Under the pieces are notes generated by a model. That model was not told the origin of the DNA. It saw only the letters and a program-made list of their open reading frames with translations, and made no database searches. The position numbers were made by a program, and so were the translations under genes. From Acorus gramineus (taxonomy: Eukaryota; Streptophyta; Magnoliopsida; Acorales; Acoraceae): a DNA stretch of 64,000 nt. The stretch covers positions 15,605,216 through 15,669,215 of the forward strand of contig CM060849.1 in the NCBI GenBank assembly GCA_030737835.1, written 5' to 3'. Shown here piece after piece: positions 11,510 through 25,599 of this stretch. How positions within the stretch are numbered: position 1 is the first letter of the stretch; each line of letters starts with the position of its first letter.

Positions 11510-14450
11510 TTTCTTTTTCCTTCTTCCTGTGTAGATCAAAGAGGGCCATGTATTTGTTTTGTTTTGTTTATGAAACCTGACGTTGTAGATATTGAATTGA
11601 ATGATTGAATGATTAATTATAATATATAATATAATAAAATTTGTCTGCCCCTGCCGACTACACAACACCTACTTTAAAAACCTTGGGTTTGCAACTTGTC
11701 CAATTGCTATTTTTCGGTGGTTCCCGTGAAATACAACCCAAGCTTGAATGCTATATGTGTGTGTAGCTTCTCCTTTTATTATACATGTATATATATATAT
11801 ATTTAAAATATTAGATGGCCGGTGGTACAATATTAAATTAAATTAAATGTTTTCTGTCTCTGTTTGTTTGGGTGAACGTGAAAAGTGTGTTGAAATGGAA
11901 TTTAATGAATCCCACCAAACCCTATGTGGGAGAATTGGGTGGTAGAGAAAAAAAAAAAAAAACCCAATGTGGAGATCTACAACCAATCAAAAGAAACCTC
12001 TTCTACTATGATTAAAGTACAACATCCCATGAAAGACATATTCTTGTTTTATCCCCATGTGGTGGGGGTATTGAGTATGATAGAATTTATCCACCTAATA
12101 AAGAGCCATTGATTTGTTTGATTAATTATTGTTTTTTTTGGTTTCAGTGAGTTGTTCTAGCTTAATTAATCAAATAGATTTTCTTTGGGGAGAAATCTCT
12201 TCCACCTCTTGTCCCTGTCCCTGTTTTTAATTATAAGGCTAAAAATATTAATGTTTTTGGATTCAATCACTAAAAATTTTATATGATTTAGACAACCCAA
12301 TTTTCACTTTAATTACTACAATATTAAATTTTTTTATGCTAGTGAATAGAAAAGGCTAACCTCAATGATAAAATTCAATCACGAGTCTAAACACATGCAT
12401 GTATGTGTGTATATGTGTGTGTGCGCTCTAGCTAGAAGTCATGACAGCTGTTTGTATGTGTTATACATGAAAGTGATGCAACAAGAACATGAATAAAGTG
12501 AAACAACTCCATGCCAACCTATTGTATCATTTCGGGTAAGTGTTACCCTCTCAAGTGGCGACCACAAATGATTTGTTACATCACCTTGCATGGGTGGTTC
12601 TTAGCATATATATAATCCAAGCCCTACTAAATTAATTATTGTTAGGGTTGGGGAGGGGGGGACTAGTTATCCCACATAAATATTGTTCAGCTACTATTGG
12701 ACTTCCTTGCACTTGTTGCCTCTATTATTGCTGTTATACATTTTTTTCTGCCAATATCTTATTTTATCAACTAATGCAATCACTTGATTATAATATGGTC
12801 CCCCCTCATTTTGTCAGGTGAGTGGGAGAGGCAGAGCATCTCCAACCTTTCATCCTGAAAAAGGAAATAAAATATAAGGTTAGATCCATATGATATTTTC
12901 AGTCACGTGCATGGCGTGTTTGAATTATTTGAAAGCCATGAAGGGTTGATTGAATAACAACCATAGGTGATCTGTGGCTTTGCTGAATATCACAGGAAAG
13001 GCATCTAGCTTGTATGGTTGTAATGATTATATGTAATGAATAAAAGAGTGAATAAATATATATTTCTTTGTGGGGATAGATTAAGGTTTACTTTAATTAA
13101 ACACTTTTAAGAACTTAATTTATAATTTGAGGAAGTCACTTGATAGATGGATTAACTTATACTAGGGGCTACTAAACAATTTCTTAGCTGTCTGGCAAAG
13201 GTACCTTGAAGGGTCCTGGTTTTGATTTTTACTCTTGCTAATATGATAATAATTAACTAGAAAATAAAATATACTTTCCTATAAAAATATATATATAATG
13301 AACCTGTAACCCATAATATGATATCACATCACATGCCTTAATGCCCAAACATGGGACATTTATGTATTATATATATTAAAATAGAAAAATATATATACAT
13401 ATATATCACATAAATTTTGATTACATTTTGTATAATATATCATTTATAGTACCATAATTATTTTAGTATATACCATATCCCATTATGTATATATGTGTGT
13501 CTTAAGTGAAGATGCATTTATATGAATTTGTCTCGTAGAATATTCAAAAAAAGCAGAAACAACACACTCCTGGATTTGCTGTGATCGAGGAATGAATGTT
13601 GTTCATACATACATGACAATTGAATTTGGGAATGCTGTGAAAAGATTTAATCAGTGCTGAATTCCATCAGTTTGTGTTAGATTTCAACGAGTAACTAACA
13701 TGTGTCATATGAGGTTATGTTGATTTTATAGACATTAGGGACTGAAAAAACTAATGGAAGCACCGATTGTTGTTTTTTTTTTTGTGAGAAGAAGTTTTTT
13801 TCAACAACTCTAATCACTGCTTTTGGTGAGAATCAAAACTGGTTTAATTAGTTCCACACAAGCCTTTAGTCAATATCCTATTCACCCCCACTCCCCCCGC
13901 CCCAAAAAAAAAAAAAAAAAAAAACCATGGGAAGGGGGAAACATTTGACAAAATATCAGCCAAAGAATATATATATTATAAAATTTGCTTGCATTGACAG
14001 TACAACAAACAACATGTTTCATACACAACATAAAATAATCATCTTATGTTACATAGGACTTTCTATGCATTAGACGAATTTATTTATTGCTAGATCATGC
14101 TTAAGCTCAATGGCCACTTAATTGACTTTCATGCCTTTTTTCGTCAATTTTTTTTTGACTTTCATACCTATGTTCTATAGTCATTGAACAAAATCTCATG
14201 GTCCAAAAGATATATAAGCACTTAAGCAGAGATTTAGAGAGCTGGGTAAATATGAGTTGGCTTTCCCTTCCCCCATCTTCGAATAATTATCTATATACTA
14301 TTTTTATTTTTAACCTTGTGATAATTTAGGTCCATCCATACCTATGAAACAACAAAAATAAATATTTATGTTGGCCCCGTATCACCAATTATACATATGT
14401 TTTGTTAAATGAAACATATAATTTTATACATTTTCTATTAGTGAGTCCTT
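11510..14450. other. Intergenic, no recognised gene
   Basis: AT-rich spacer with simple repeats. No reading frame, tRNA or conserved small RNA was recognised. A small GGAGAGG-CAGAG-CATCTCC stem near 12829 is noted and rejected below. Confidence 0.5.
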
Positions 14451-14454
14451 ACAA

Positions 14455-14640
14455 TTAAGTGGAGTAGACTTTATTTTTATTTTTATTCTTACAATTTAGG
14501 GATAGGTCCTCCCAGGGACTAATAAGAAACATACCCTTTAAATCTAGGAACTTAAACCAATATATGAAGAAGTAATGGATCAATCACTAAATCATATAGT
14601 TTACAAGGACCTAAAAATAAAAAAACCCTAAATAAAAATA
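14455..14640. mobile_element. Partial family B MITE
   Basis: The right half matches the right arms of 9497-9776 and 40680-40898 (CTTTAAATCTAGGAACTTAAA, GGATCAATCACTAAATCATA, CCTAAAAATAAAAAAACCC). The left arm is largely lost. Confidence 0.5.
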
Positions 14641-14666
14641 TGGATGGACTCAAAAACAGACCGAGT

Positions 14667-15207
14667 GTAAAAAATCCATATAAACCCCTATGAACTACCT
14701 AAAATCTATATAATCCCCTAACTTTTCATAAAGTCCATATAATCCCTTGAAAACACATATATAAATCCAAATAGCTCCCTGAGTTAAAATTTTCATTGAC
14801 TGATTATGCTTATTTTGTAAATATTCTGATTGGTTAATCCTGATTGAAAATATAGTATACCAAAAACCTTTAACAATATGTTTAAAATGTGAAAAATCAT
14901 CTGTAAATGATGATTTTAACCTTCCAGATAGGGTTTTATAATTTAATAAAAAAGGTAAAATAATCATTTATAGAAGATTTTCTGTATTTTTAACAAATTG
15001 TAAGATTTTTTTGATATGCTGTGTTTTTAGTCATGATTAATTAAATGGAATATTCACATAATATTCCTCATCTGTTAACAAAATTTTAAACTCGTGGGGT
15101 TATTTGGATTCACATATGTGTTTTCAATGGGTTATATGGACTTTAAGAAAAGTTAGGGGGTTATATGAATTACAGAAAATTTACAAGGGGGTTATTTGGA
15201 TTTTTCC
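14667..15207. mobile_element. Long inverted-repeat MITE, family A copy 2
   Basis: This is the best-preserved copy of the family. The left arm (AAAAAATCCATATAAACCCC, CCTAACTTTTCATAAAGTCC, CCTTGAAAACACATATATAA) is mirrored by the right arm (inverse of CCTAACTTTTCTTAAAGTCC, CATTGAAAACACATATGTGA). The two arms take up nearly the whole 540 bp, so a transcript would fold into one long hairpin. Confidence 0.75.
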
Positions 15208-15209
15208 CT

Positions 15210-15930
15210 TTTTTTTTATTATAATATAATCGTGTTCATTCTGATCCTTATCCGGCCCATACCCGACCTGTTTCAATCACCAACTCACACACTTTCACGT
15301 TTGAGAGAGACCCCATAATCATGAGTGGCTATCACTCATTCTAAAAGGAGGGTTTGGTGCTGTTATCTTGGGAAATTAAAGTATAAGATGGGACCATAAT
15401 ATGGTGTTTTTGGTCATCAATAAAAATAAAATAAAAACATTATAAAAACAACACAGATTGGTTAGGGTGGATATGCAGTGGGCACACAGATCAGAGATAT
15501 CATTTCATATTTGTTAAAATTCTTATATATTCTCAAGAGATCAGGTCATGCATGGTGTCCATTTCTCTCCTTTTCCAGGGCTGTCATGTTGCACACCTTG
15601 CATGATGTTGTCTTTTTATTAATGTAATGTAATATAGACGTGGGTGTAGAAGAGTGGTTCTATTTTAATATACATTGAGACCATCAATGCCAAACAGTGG
15701 CTATAATTATGAAAGGATAAACAGCATTAAAAACGATTGGGGTATTTGAACCCACGAAATCTCTAACTGAGGATGGTGACTTTCCCAGATTTCATGCTGC
15801 CCCAATCATAGAGGTTGTCATGGGCCGGGCCTCCTGGGCCTAGTCGGGCTTGATCCGGGTTGGTCCTCTCCGGGCTTTACCTTGGGCTTTGAAGGGACTG
15901 GGCTGAGTCTTCCGATTATAGATAGATGGA
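15210..15930. other. Intergenic
   Basis: No gene seen. A GC-rich patch at about 15820-15900 with repeated GGGC(C/T) motifs resembles the subterminal sequence of the hAT-like elements, but no termini could be paired. Confidence 0.4.
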
Positions 15931-15933
15931 AAA

Positions 15934-16505
15934 TGTTAGAATTAGTCACATTCACCGACCAAAACTCAGACCTCAAATATTTTCATTTTTTAAAAAATAG
16001 TAAACATCATCTAATGAGGTATATGCTTTGATAAAAAATGTATATCGTTCCATTTCGAGTTGCATGAATTTATTTTTAATAAATGTAAGAAATTTTTTAA
16101 TGTGGTATATACAACATCTAACGAGGTATATGTTTCGCTGGATTTTTAAAGTAGTATGTAGGACTGTGTTTTGAACTGAGAAAAAAATTGAGTGTAACAG
16201 CACTCTATATAGATACATGCAGTTCTAACATATCTTTTAAGGAAAATGTTACACTCAATCACATTCATCAACAAAAACTCAGATCTCACATGTTTTTATT
16301 TATTTTTTAAATAATAAACATCATCTATGATAAAAAAAAAATGCATATCACTCTATTTTGAATTGAATGAATCCATTTTTAGTAAGTGTAAGAAAATATT
16401 TAATGTGGCATGTACAACATCTAATAAGGTATATATTTTACTGAATTTCTAATATAGTATATAAAACCGTGTTTTAGACTGAGAAAAAAATTAACGGCAC
16501 TCATT
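15934..16505. repeat. Two side-by-side copies of an AT-rich element (family C)
   Basis: 15934-16207 and 16243-16505 are direct copies. Each runs AAAATGTTA, TCACATTCA, CAAAAACTCAGA, AAACATCATCTA, a TTTTTAATAAATGTAAGAA-like block, GTACAACATCTAA, ACTGAGAAAAAAATT and GGCACTC or CAGCACTC. Diverged copies lie at about 8600-8880, 28320-28590 (reverse orientation) and 34310-34600. The class is unknown. Confidence 0.65.
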
Positions 16506-16509
16506 TTTT

Positions 16510-18098
16510 AAAGGTGTCTACTATATTCTTCATTTATCAAAGTATATACTTTCATACAAAGAGTTGTGCTCAACTATTTTTGCAATCACTTTTTACAAAT
16601 CGCAGATGTTTTGATATTTTATTTATTTAACTAATTAATGAAGTATATTCTTTTATAAAAATATGAAATATATATTTACATAAATTGAATGCATAGTTTT
16701 TATGTTTTTCATAATAGAATATATAAAGGCTATTTCACATCAAGTGTATGTAAAAGAAATAAGTGTATCAACACCCATGAGTTATAGTAAGTGAAAAATT
16801 CGATCATTTATCTAACGATGTAAATGAGACCGTGTCTAGTAGCGTCCAGCGACCAGACTTTAAATTTTTTTTTTTTTTTTTTCAGCTTAGCTGTTTTACT
16901 GATTTTTAACTCATAAAAATTGAAAATAACTGAAATTCATAACATTTGGAATTGGTTTTCTCAAAACCTGATCTTTTAAAAATCATAACACTGTATCAGT
17001 CAAACAAAAGGAGAGATTTTTTTCTCAATATCCTTTTTGTTTTGTCAAAAAAAAGTGGGGAATTCCCCCCCCTGCCCCTTAGTGAACGTGGAAAAGATTT
17101 GTTTGTGTTGTAATAGAGTTGTAAATTTTTCTCTATTTCCTTACAGTGAACATTGATAAAAATTATTTTCACTCACTTTTCATCAGACAAAAACCAAAGG
17201 CCTGATTCAAAAATGATTTCATTTTCAACACTTTCAAATGCAAAGTCAGTTGTAATCATATTATTGGACGGATGGAGGGATAGAATTAATTTTGTACCTT
17301 CTTTCACTACCAACTTCATAGTTAATGAATGATAAATTTCTACACAAAAGTATCTACCCCGAACAATCAGAAAGCTTACAAGCTCTCTACTTGGTTTTTA
17401 GAATAAGAAACATCAAAAAATAGTTCTTTGGCTAATCTGGTTTGGCTTACCAGAACAGACTTGAATAACCATTCAGATTGTTGAAGGATGCAGTTCTAGG
17501 GGCCTATAGAACAGATCCTATTCAATTTAAGGTCCTGAATAACCATTCAGTTTAAAAGGGTCGATTTAATTTTCTTATTAGACACCAAGATAATCAAGAA
17601 TAATTCTTCATTTATTTGGAATAAAATCAATGCCAATCAAACATAAAAGTGAATAACAATTGTATCACCTCAGAACTCAAATCACAGACACAGCTAAATC
17701 CTCCAATGAGCCATAACTAAGATCATAATGCAGTGTTAAGTTTTAGTTTAGAGGAGCAAATAATTCTTGATTCAGAGTCAAGTAGTAACTGATTTTTCTA
17801 AGTACATATACTGATAACATATGATTCATTTCCATATATTTAAAGAACTCGTAAAAACTAAAAAGGATCACATACATGCCTCAAATGAATTATTCATTCA
17901 ATAAAATATGTGAAAATGGAAAACATATAATAATTCCGACTACTAACAAAAATCTCCTCAATTGGAGCTAGGCACATCTCTAAAAGATTTTACATTGCTA
18001 AGGCTTTCTTCATGAACAGATCTGCCAATACTGTTGGCTTCACTAAGTTAAGTTAGCCTAGAGTAAATTCCAGAAGGAAAAACACTTCTGTTCTGTGC
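16510..18098. other. Intergenic and 3' flank of the CBSX gene
   Basis: AT-rich sequence without another gene. The part next to 18098 is the 3' untranslated region of the minus-strand CBSX gene; its end could not be fixed. Confidence 0.5.
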
Positions 18099-21000
18099 TT
18101 AGTTTTCACTAGCACGCTTTATCTGAAGCGCTGCTCTAACCATGTTCCCCCTTGTGATAATTCCAACCTTCAAAAAAATATATATAGTCAGATCGATAGA
18201 AGGAATAGAAATCATTCAAAGAAAATGTAGTCATATATCTTACCAATTTACCAGCTCCATCTACTACTGGAAGACGGCGGAACTTTGTCTCCAGTAGTAA
18301 CCTGTCATTACAAGAAGGATCTCAGCATAAGCTGTTGTTACTGTGTTAATACATTTCTATAGTCTTCCATGTTTCATAGTCATACAAACCTTACTGCATC
18401 TTCGAGGTTTGTATTTTCATGAACAACAAGAGGAGAGGGCGTCATCACATCGTCGACGACTTTACCATTGGTCTTACTGAGCAAACGCTGGATCTCATTA
18501 AATGTCTGCAGAAAATGTTATGCATCAGTTGCATGAACACTTGGAAATTCATAAGAAATTCTCAGCGTTTAAATGTCTCATGGGGCTAGTATGATGCATA
18601 AAATGAGGTTGTGTCAGCAACATCCTTGTTTGGTCTAAAAAAAAAATATCTAGAAAATGAGGAAAATTTGCGGAGGGCCATATGTTTTGATTGACACGTG
18701 AAGAGAGGATCTGCAACAATAGAATATTTTATGAATAATGGTGTGTGTCATGTCAAGGGATCTAGTCTAGAACATATAATTAAGGGGATTATTTCGTACA
18801 CGAAGCAAGGGAATTTGAATGGAAAGCTAAGAATCAAAAGCTAGCTCAGAGGAGAAAAATGTTATGAATACAGTTTAAAACAATAGAGGAATATGAAGAC
18901 ACTGGATACATGTTATGAAGATGGGGACACTGTAAAAGATGTTCCTAATTGGACTGCTGATAATTATATAAGGTCAAACAGCATCATAATTGGGCAAGGA
19001 GAAATTTGTTGCAAGACAGCAATTAGGTCAGTCGTGCACCACAAATCTAAGCCTCTGCACAAATATCTCGGAACTTATCACCAACTGACTCTATTTACTA
19101 AAGCCTAAGCATGTGTCATCCATGTGTATAGTGACATGATAAAAATGTTTTGGTCAACCATGCTACACATGTATTACTCTAGTTATTCCTGAATCCTTAC
19201 TCTCCTCTTCCCCCCACTCTCAAGAATCCTATATAATCCTCTGTGGAAATCTTAAAACAATTGGCAAAGAAGAAGCACAAGAAAAACGAAAAAAAATAAA
19301 ATAGAATGAACAATTCCCAAGCGTTTGCTGAACACTGCATGCCACTTTAGCTTTTTTCCCGTCCCGTATAAACCAGTATATGAACTTGTGACCATTCTTA
19401 AAGACTTTGATGAAGGTGGTCATAAGGTATTGAACAAAGTAGATTCACGATGGGATACATTTCACCATTTTATATTATTACTGTGTCTATCGACCTGGCC
19501 TCTAAATTCTAGAGACAAGCTATATTTGAGTTTTAAATACCAATTCAAGGTATTCTATGTCCCAAATCTTGGATAATTCTTATTAACAGATTGTGAATTT
19601 ACAAAATAAAATATGAAGCACTTGGAAATTCTTGTTGAGATGAATTACAGGGTTCTCTTTCATACCTTCCAAGTACGATCAACTTCAGGAAACAAGCTTG
19701 TATCAACCCATCTGCTACCTATTCACCAAAAAGAGGTATTAAAATTTGAGATTTAATTTTTCTATAAGTGATAAATTTTACAACCTCAGGAAATTAAGAT
19801 ATTCATCCATCGACTAATAACCTCTGGAAAGACCTTCAAGACAAACAGAAGAAAAACCAAATGTACCAAGACATTATACATACAAATTTGTTCCCCAGTG
19901 GAGTCCTCTTCTACTAGGGACATACTCGGCGATGTATTCCTCGATTTTTTATCATCTGTATTGGGCTTTCCTTTTATTCTAATACGATGAATGCCTACTG
20001 TCTTTTTTTTTTATAAAAAAAAAGGTTTTTTGACAGCACAAATAAGTTGGACACGAGTAAATCCATGCAAAACAAACACAATGGCAGATAAAAATGCAAA
20101 GAATTTAAAATAATGTGTAAATTGAAATAATTAACAAAACCCATATTTGAGAATGAAACAAGATCTTTTGGAAGGACAACAAAGTGAGTTCGCCCAAAGA
20201 AGCAAAGGTGAACAGCTCCTTTAGGATAAAAGAGGATTGAAAGTCAATTCAGGTAGCTTGAGTAACAAAAACAAGCACTGTGGTGCTGAACATTGTAGGA
20301 TGTTGGAGGGGGTACTAAAAAGCAGAGAGTAGATTATCATAAACCCCAAAAAAATATTATTTTAATATTTAGTATCAGACGATGAACACAACAATTCAGC
20401 ATTTGATGAAGATGATCAGTTGTCACCAATGGTGACACACAACTAGTACCAGCCTATTATTGTAGATGCAAATTTGCTACATTACATCCATGATTTCGAC
20501 TCTTTAAGTTTTTTCATAAATATATTTCTTCATCATCATATTAACTTATTTGATTCATTACATCATGAGAACACATTAACTCCTTTATTATCCTGTACAT
20601 TGTGCATGTCATAAACTACCACATATCGATGTGGAAGAACTTAACATTAGATGATAGCTTCCCAACAAAATATGGCTAAAGTAAGGAAATATTTTCAACA
20701 TGATACAATACTAAGCACAAAACTTGGAAGATGTGCTTAGAAATTCAATCCGTATGAAACATGTTCTCAATAAAGTTTCCAACAATCAAATAAATTGGCA
20801 GAGGAAAAATACGGTAGCAAAAGTACAAAATTTACATTGTAGTAGTTATCATGACAAAAAAAATAACCTGAGATAGAATCCAATGCTAATAAATCATAGT
20901 CTGAAACAACACCAACCTGCAAAGAGGAAAACAATCACAGTTCAGTGCATTGAATTGACTCAAGCTTATAAAATTAAAGTCAAACTAAACTGATTCCACA

Positions 21001-24000
21001 AGATGAATGGACAATCCAACATACAAACTGCACGATCTAATGAGATAGAGTTGATCATAACATGACAATCAATAAGTAAATGGTAAAACATCTGAGGTAT
21101 TTGAGGGGATCCTATCTAGCTCAAAATAATGAGGATCCATTAGCCTGAATATCTGATGTTCACCCACTTCCACTAAGAAATAGAATTATGGAATTCAAAA
21201 TTCGAAAGAAGTGTAGGTAATTCAATTTGACAACCTAAGGATAATCAAGCAATATCTCACAGCCAGACCACATTTGGGAAATCCTATAATTCTACTTCAA
21301 ATTTTCTAGTGTTTTCAGGAGGAGTGTTCTCATTCAACAATTCAAGAGTCATTAAGCAGCATTTGGGGAATTGTGGGATCCTTAACTCTGTTGACTCATC
21401 TTTCTATCAGGTTGGTCCCAACTAGAAATCCAGATGATTCCTTCCAAGAGATTAATTCCTATCAGGAGGTTTAATTGTAAACATGGGATTTAATCGCTTA
21501 CTGACCCTCATGGTAATGGTGAGTATTGTTATAAAATAAATGAATCCAATAAATTTTCTTAGTGTTGACACTGATCAGGTAGTAAAACATAATCATTGGT
21601 CCTTCAAGTGATGTGGTTAAATATTCTCCCTAAATAATTTGAGCTGATGATAAATCCAAGAAAAATGCTAGGGATGAAATGGGATCTCTAGATATTTCAC
21701 CAATATCTGAGAAATAAGATGCTGTCACATACTATCATTGCAAAATACATAGAAAACTATAAGCATGCCTGAAGGCGTGACTATGTCCTTTGATGAGAAT
21801 GATTTCTATCTAGGGAGACTGAAAAAGAGTTGCCCCAACCAATCGTTATTATCTGAAAACAAATTTGTAGATAACGATTTCTCACTGAAAATGGCAAAAG
21901 GGACAGAATTAAGTATATAGGCAATGACAAATGTATTTGAAGAATGTTAAAAACATTTCTCTTTCCCCTTTTTTTATTATTGTTTTTAGGGAGTTGGGGG
22001 AAGGGGATGTTGAGGTGTTCATGTTTTAAGGGGTTGGCTAGTTTCAATGTCTAACCACATTTCCCGAAATGTCACCCATATATCAGTCCAAGGGTGCTAT
22101 CAACACAGAACGGTGAAATTCAGTTTACTGATTTTTCCCCTTTTGGACCAACAATTCATCAACATGGCAGAAAAAAAAATGATATTTTCAGTGGCATTAT
22201 ATATTATTCCACATGTCAACTACATGCTGATTAGACATGTCTTCCAAAAATGGAATTGAAAACCTTGGTTAGTACAAGTAATCATTGGCTGACAACAGGA
22301 ACACATGTCATGTATGCAACTTGATAGAGGTGGTGGTTCATAAAGACTTGATTGCAAGGGTAACAAAGTTATATTTCAATTGTCCCTAGAGGGATCAGGG
22401 ACCTTTAGGAAACTACTAATCTTAATTAATGGCAAAATGAAAACGACCCAAGAGAAAAGTGGGTTCTTTTTGGTTAAGGGAGGTTATGCGTGGAACACAT
22501 AAATGTGTGTTATATCTTTTTTTCTTCTTCTTTTTAGTTGGTAAGTATTTTTTCCTGATTAAATCTTGCCCTATCAACAAACACCAAGATTCAGACCTAG
22601 ATCCTCTCACTAAGGAAAGGATACCTCTACCAAAGAGGATTTTAGGATTACAGTCAAACAATACAAGTCAACCTCTACATTTTCCAAAACACTAAAATTT
22701 CATTAATTATATAGCTTGTTAAAGTGGCAACAAAGTCACATTACATCAAAAAGTAAGGTTTAACAAATATGAAAAACCAGATTTTTTTCCTGGCAATAAA
22801 ATACAAAGGTAGATTAAAAAAGGCCAAAATGGGTATTGTCGGCCCATGAATCCTTGTCATATGATGTGCAATTTTAGACACTTTCTCATCTCCTCTTTAG
22901 GTTTTGCAGATTTTTTATAATGCTAAATCTGTGCCCCTATGGCAGTGTAAGTTGATGACACCTGGAATTCAGCCATGTGTGTACACAAAAGAAAATTTTA
23001 CTTGATCCAACTTCAGTTACAAAACATATAATGTACAATAGGACCCAATCTACATCTCCCTCCCCTCAGCACTCCACCGACTATATATGCTTGGCTAGGG
23101 ACTCAACGTAAATACCATTGCCTTCTGATTATGCTGTGATTGTGAAACTTGGATTGTTGTGCTTCTAAATATATTAGATTGTTGATGAAACAAATAAAAT
23201 AGCATTTTCGATTGTTTGTCCTAAAAATGGACATCATCTTTTATCCTATACACACGGCATCATGCAGAATGATTTATGTTAAAAAGATTATTAAAATTTG
23301 AGGAAATAATAATTTAAAATATACTCAGGAAGAACGCACCAATTTACAGTCATCGTTGATTACAGGAAACCCAGTTATTCTGTTTTCAACAAGAATCTGC
23401 AAAGCTGTATTTAAAAAGAAAGAGGAAGATAAATTACAATAAATATATATACATATAAAAAAACTGGATATTAAATGTATTCAAATGTACCATCAAGGAT
23501 CATAATACCTTCATCAATAGTGGTGCTTGGCTTTACAGCACATAAATCCTCCTTTTTGGTCATAAAATCACCGACTTTATATAGGCTATTGCTTGGCTGC
23601 AAAATCAATATGCCATGAGGAACAGGGCCACGCATTGATAAAATTCTATTAGGACAAAGAAATGAATACTGATAACATAAGGCCTGCTATGCCTTGTAAG
23701 TTGTAAATATGCAAGATATCAAGCTGATTAAATTGGGTGCATTTTATAATCATTTGCGATGAAGATAAGCATCAACCCCCTTAAGCAAAATGTCAGGTTG
23801 CTATTTTTTCAATAAATGTCTCACCAATTCTAATTTATTCAAACTCTGTGTGGGGGCATATGTGGGTTTGAAGCCTGACCACCAACAGAAGACAAGGAAT
23901 TTCCTTGAAAAAAATAGGAAGAGAAAACAGAGAATACAACAGATCATTTGTCTAAAACAAGGACAAAAACCCAATTCTGTTCAGGTTTAGGAATAAAGAG

Positions 24001-25502
24001 AGGGCATTATTCTTCCCCAAGGCTTCAAAAAAACTCAGGACTCTATCCATTGTGCTTTTAGCATATACGACTCCTTTATATGATTCTGTTTTGCTGATTA
24101 TCCCATGAATCCTAAACTACATCAAACTGAACCACTTCGCCAAAAAAAAAATCACAATTTCCTACAAATAACCGTTATATTTGGATATGATAAATCTTTC
24201 CCAAACAAAAACTTTCCATCTAACAATCTCCATCATTTTACCATATATGGCATTCAGAATCCACAAAGTTGATTTATTCATTAATTAATTATATGTTTTT
24301 ATCATGAAATCCAAGCTTGCATATCAATGCCACAGATAATTCCTTTCAAATTTCTGTCTAATTGTTAAAAGGTTGCTACTATTTACCGATTTTTAACAAG
24401 ATAACATAGGTTATAATAATTTTCTCTACCGTTTATGTGGCTTTTTAAATTGCTGCTGCAACACCCTCCATTCAACATGATCATCAAGTGCTCTTTCTCT
24501 CACATTTTTCCCTAGCACCTCTCTTCTAGTTTTAGTTCCCGCCTTTATCTGCTATTGCTTTATTCCATTCATTACGAAATCCATTCTGTATCAGATCATT
24601 CTGAACTAACTAATGCTTATGCAATCCCACACTTCAAAATCAGCCACGCATCACCTCCTTTGAGGTGATTCACATACCATACTGAATTATGAAAGGTAGG
24701 GATCCGCTCATCATCCCAAAGATGACTGTGTGGATGGACTGACTCAAAATCAACAAAATCACATTGTAGCATTTCGAAAAAGGTTTGGAAAGGAGTTTTT
24801 TTCATTTAAAGCTTTGGAAAACCGTTTAAAAAGTATGATTTTGTATAAAATAGATTAATAAAACTTGATTCATGGCTCACTTTCTTTGTTTGGTTTTTCT
24901 AAAAAACATTCCTTCTGTACTATAAAAACTGAAACAAACTTTTTAATTATACATATTTTTTTGTAACAGCCTGAAAACGCGTTTAATTTTTTTATTTCCA
25001 TAAAAGCAAAAGCAAGTCCAAACGGGTTCGAAACAGCCAGACTCATATGAAGCATACTTTTCTCAGATAATAATAATTGAAAAGATACCTTTTTTTATAG
25101 TTTAATATGACCAAAAGGCCTTTTTTTTTTCTTCTTTCCTAAGTATTAATCACCCAAACAAGTTTCCAATGCTATACGATAGAGATTCCACAAAGAAAGT
25201 AAGGGCTAATAAACACCAAATAAATAAATAAATAAATAGATAAATAAATCAAACCCCAAAAAAGAAGAAGAAAGTCGGATATGGAGTATGCTCACCAGCA
25301 CGGAATCGGAATCTTTCATCAAACCACCGCTTCTGGTCGCGGGGGACGGCGTTCTTGCTCCGAAGATCAAGCACTCGATCCTCCGCCGGACGGGCGAGGC
25401 ACGCTTTCTTCGGATCGCGACAAGGCGATTAATCGGTCCGGAGGCCGAGGGGGGGAGAAGGGAGACGCGGCCGAGGGTGGTAGAGAGTGCAAGTGAGTCC
25501 AT
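18099..25502 (-). CDS. CBSX: Chloroplast CBS domain-containing protein CBSX1/CBSX2 type, 8 exons
   Basis: Exons on the minus strand: 25502-25296, 23596-23509, 23404-23340, 20916-20868, 19718-19666, 18505-18390, 18301-18244, 18167-18099. All introns are GT/AG, phases join without error, and the product is 234 residues, the usual size of Arabidopsis CBSX1/2. Residues 1-69 (exon 1, Ser/Arg-rich, few acidic) look like a plastid transit peptide. CBS domain 1 spans about 76-134 (VGDFMT, ITGFPVIND, LVGVVSDYDLLAL). CBS domain 2 spans about 170-229 (VVDDVMTPSPLVV, FRRLPVVD, KLVGIITRGNMVRAAL). The family binds adenosine nucleotides through the paired CBS domains and modulates thioredoxins of the chloroplast ferredoxin-thioredoxin system; that role is transferred from known members. 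The start at 25502 is preferred over the upstream in-frame ATG at 25535 because a TATA box lies at 25561-25567. I cannot tell CBSX1 from CBSX2. Confidence 0.95.
20917..23339 (-). other. Largest intron of the CBSX gene (2.4 kb)
   Basis: Intron between exons 3 and 4, about a third of the gene. It is AT-rich and the open frames at 21781-22695 have no recognisable product. Its GT donor follows CTGTAAATTG and its acceptor precedes GTTGGTGTTG. Confidence 0.85.
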
Positions 25503-25560
25503 CGTCTTCCAAACACCCTCAACAACAAAACACAAACGAAAGTGGAGACCTTTGATTGAT

Positions 25561-25567
25561 ATTTATA
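25561..25567 (-). promoter_or_regulatory. Probable TATA box of the CBSX gene
   Basis: On the minus strand TATAAAT lies 59 bases upstream of the chosen ATG. This spacing would give a leader of roughly 30 bases. Confidence 0.5.
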
Positions 25568-25599
25568 GATGGGGTTTCGTTATACTGGTGAGATACGAT

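Noticed and set aside
12825-12850. Stretch resembling the passenger strand of miR408 (GGGAGAGGCAGAGCAT)
   Set aside because: The matching guide sequence (TGCACTGCCTCTTCCC type) is absent nearby, so no precursor hairpin can form.
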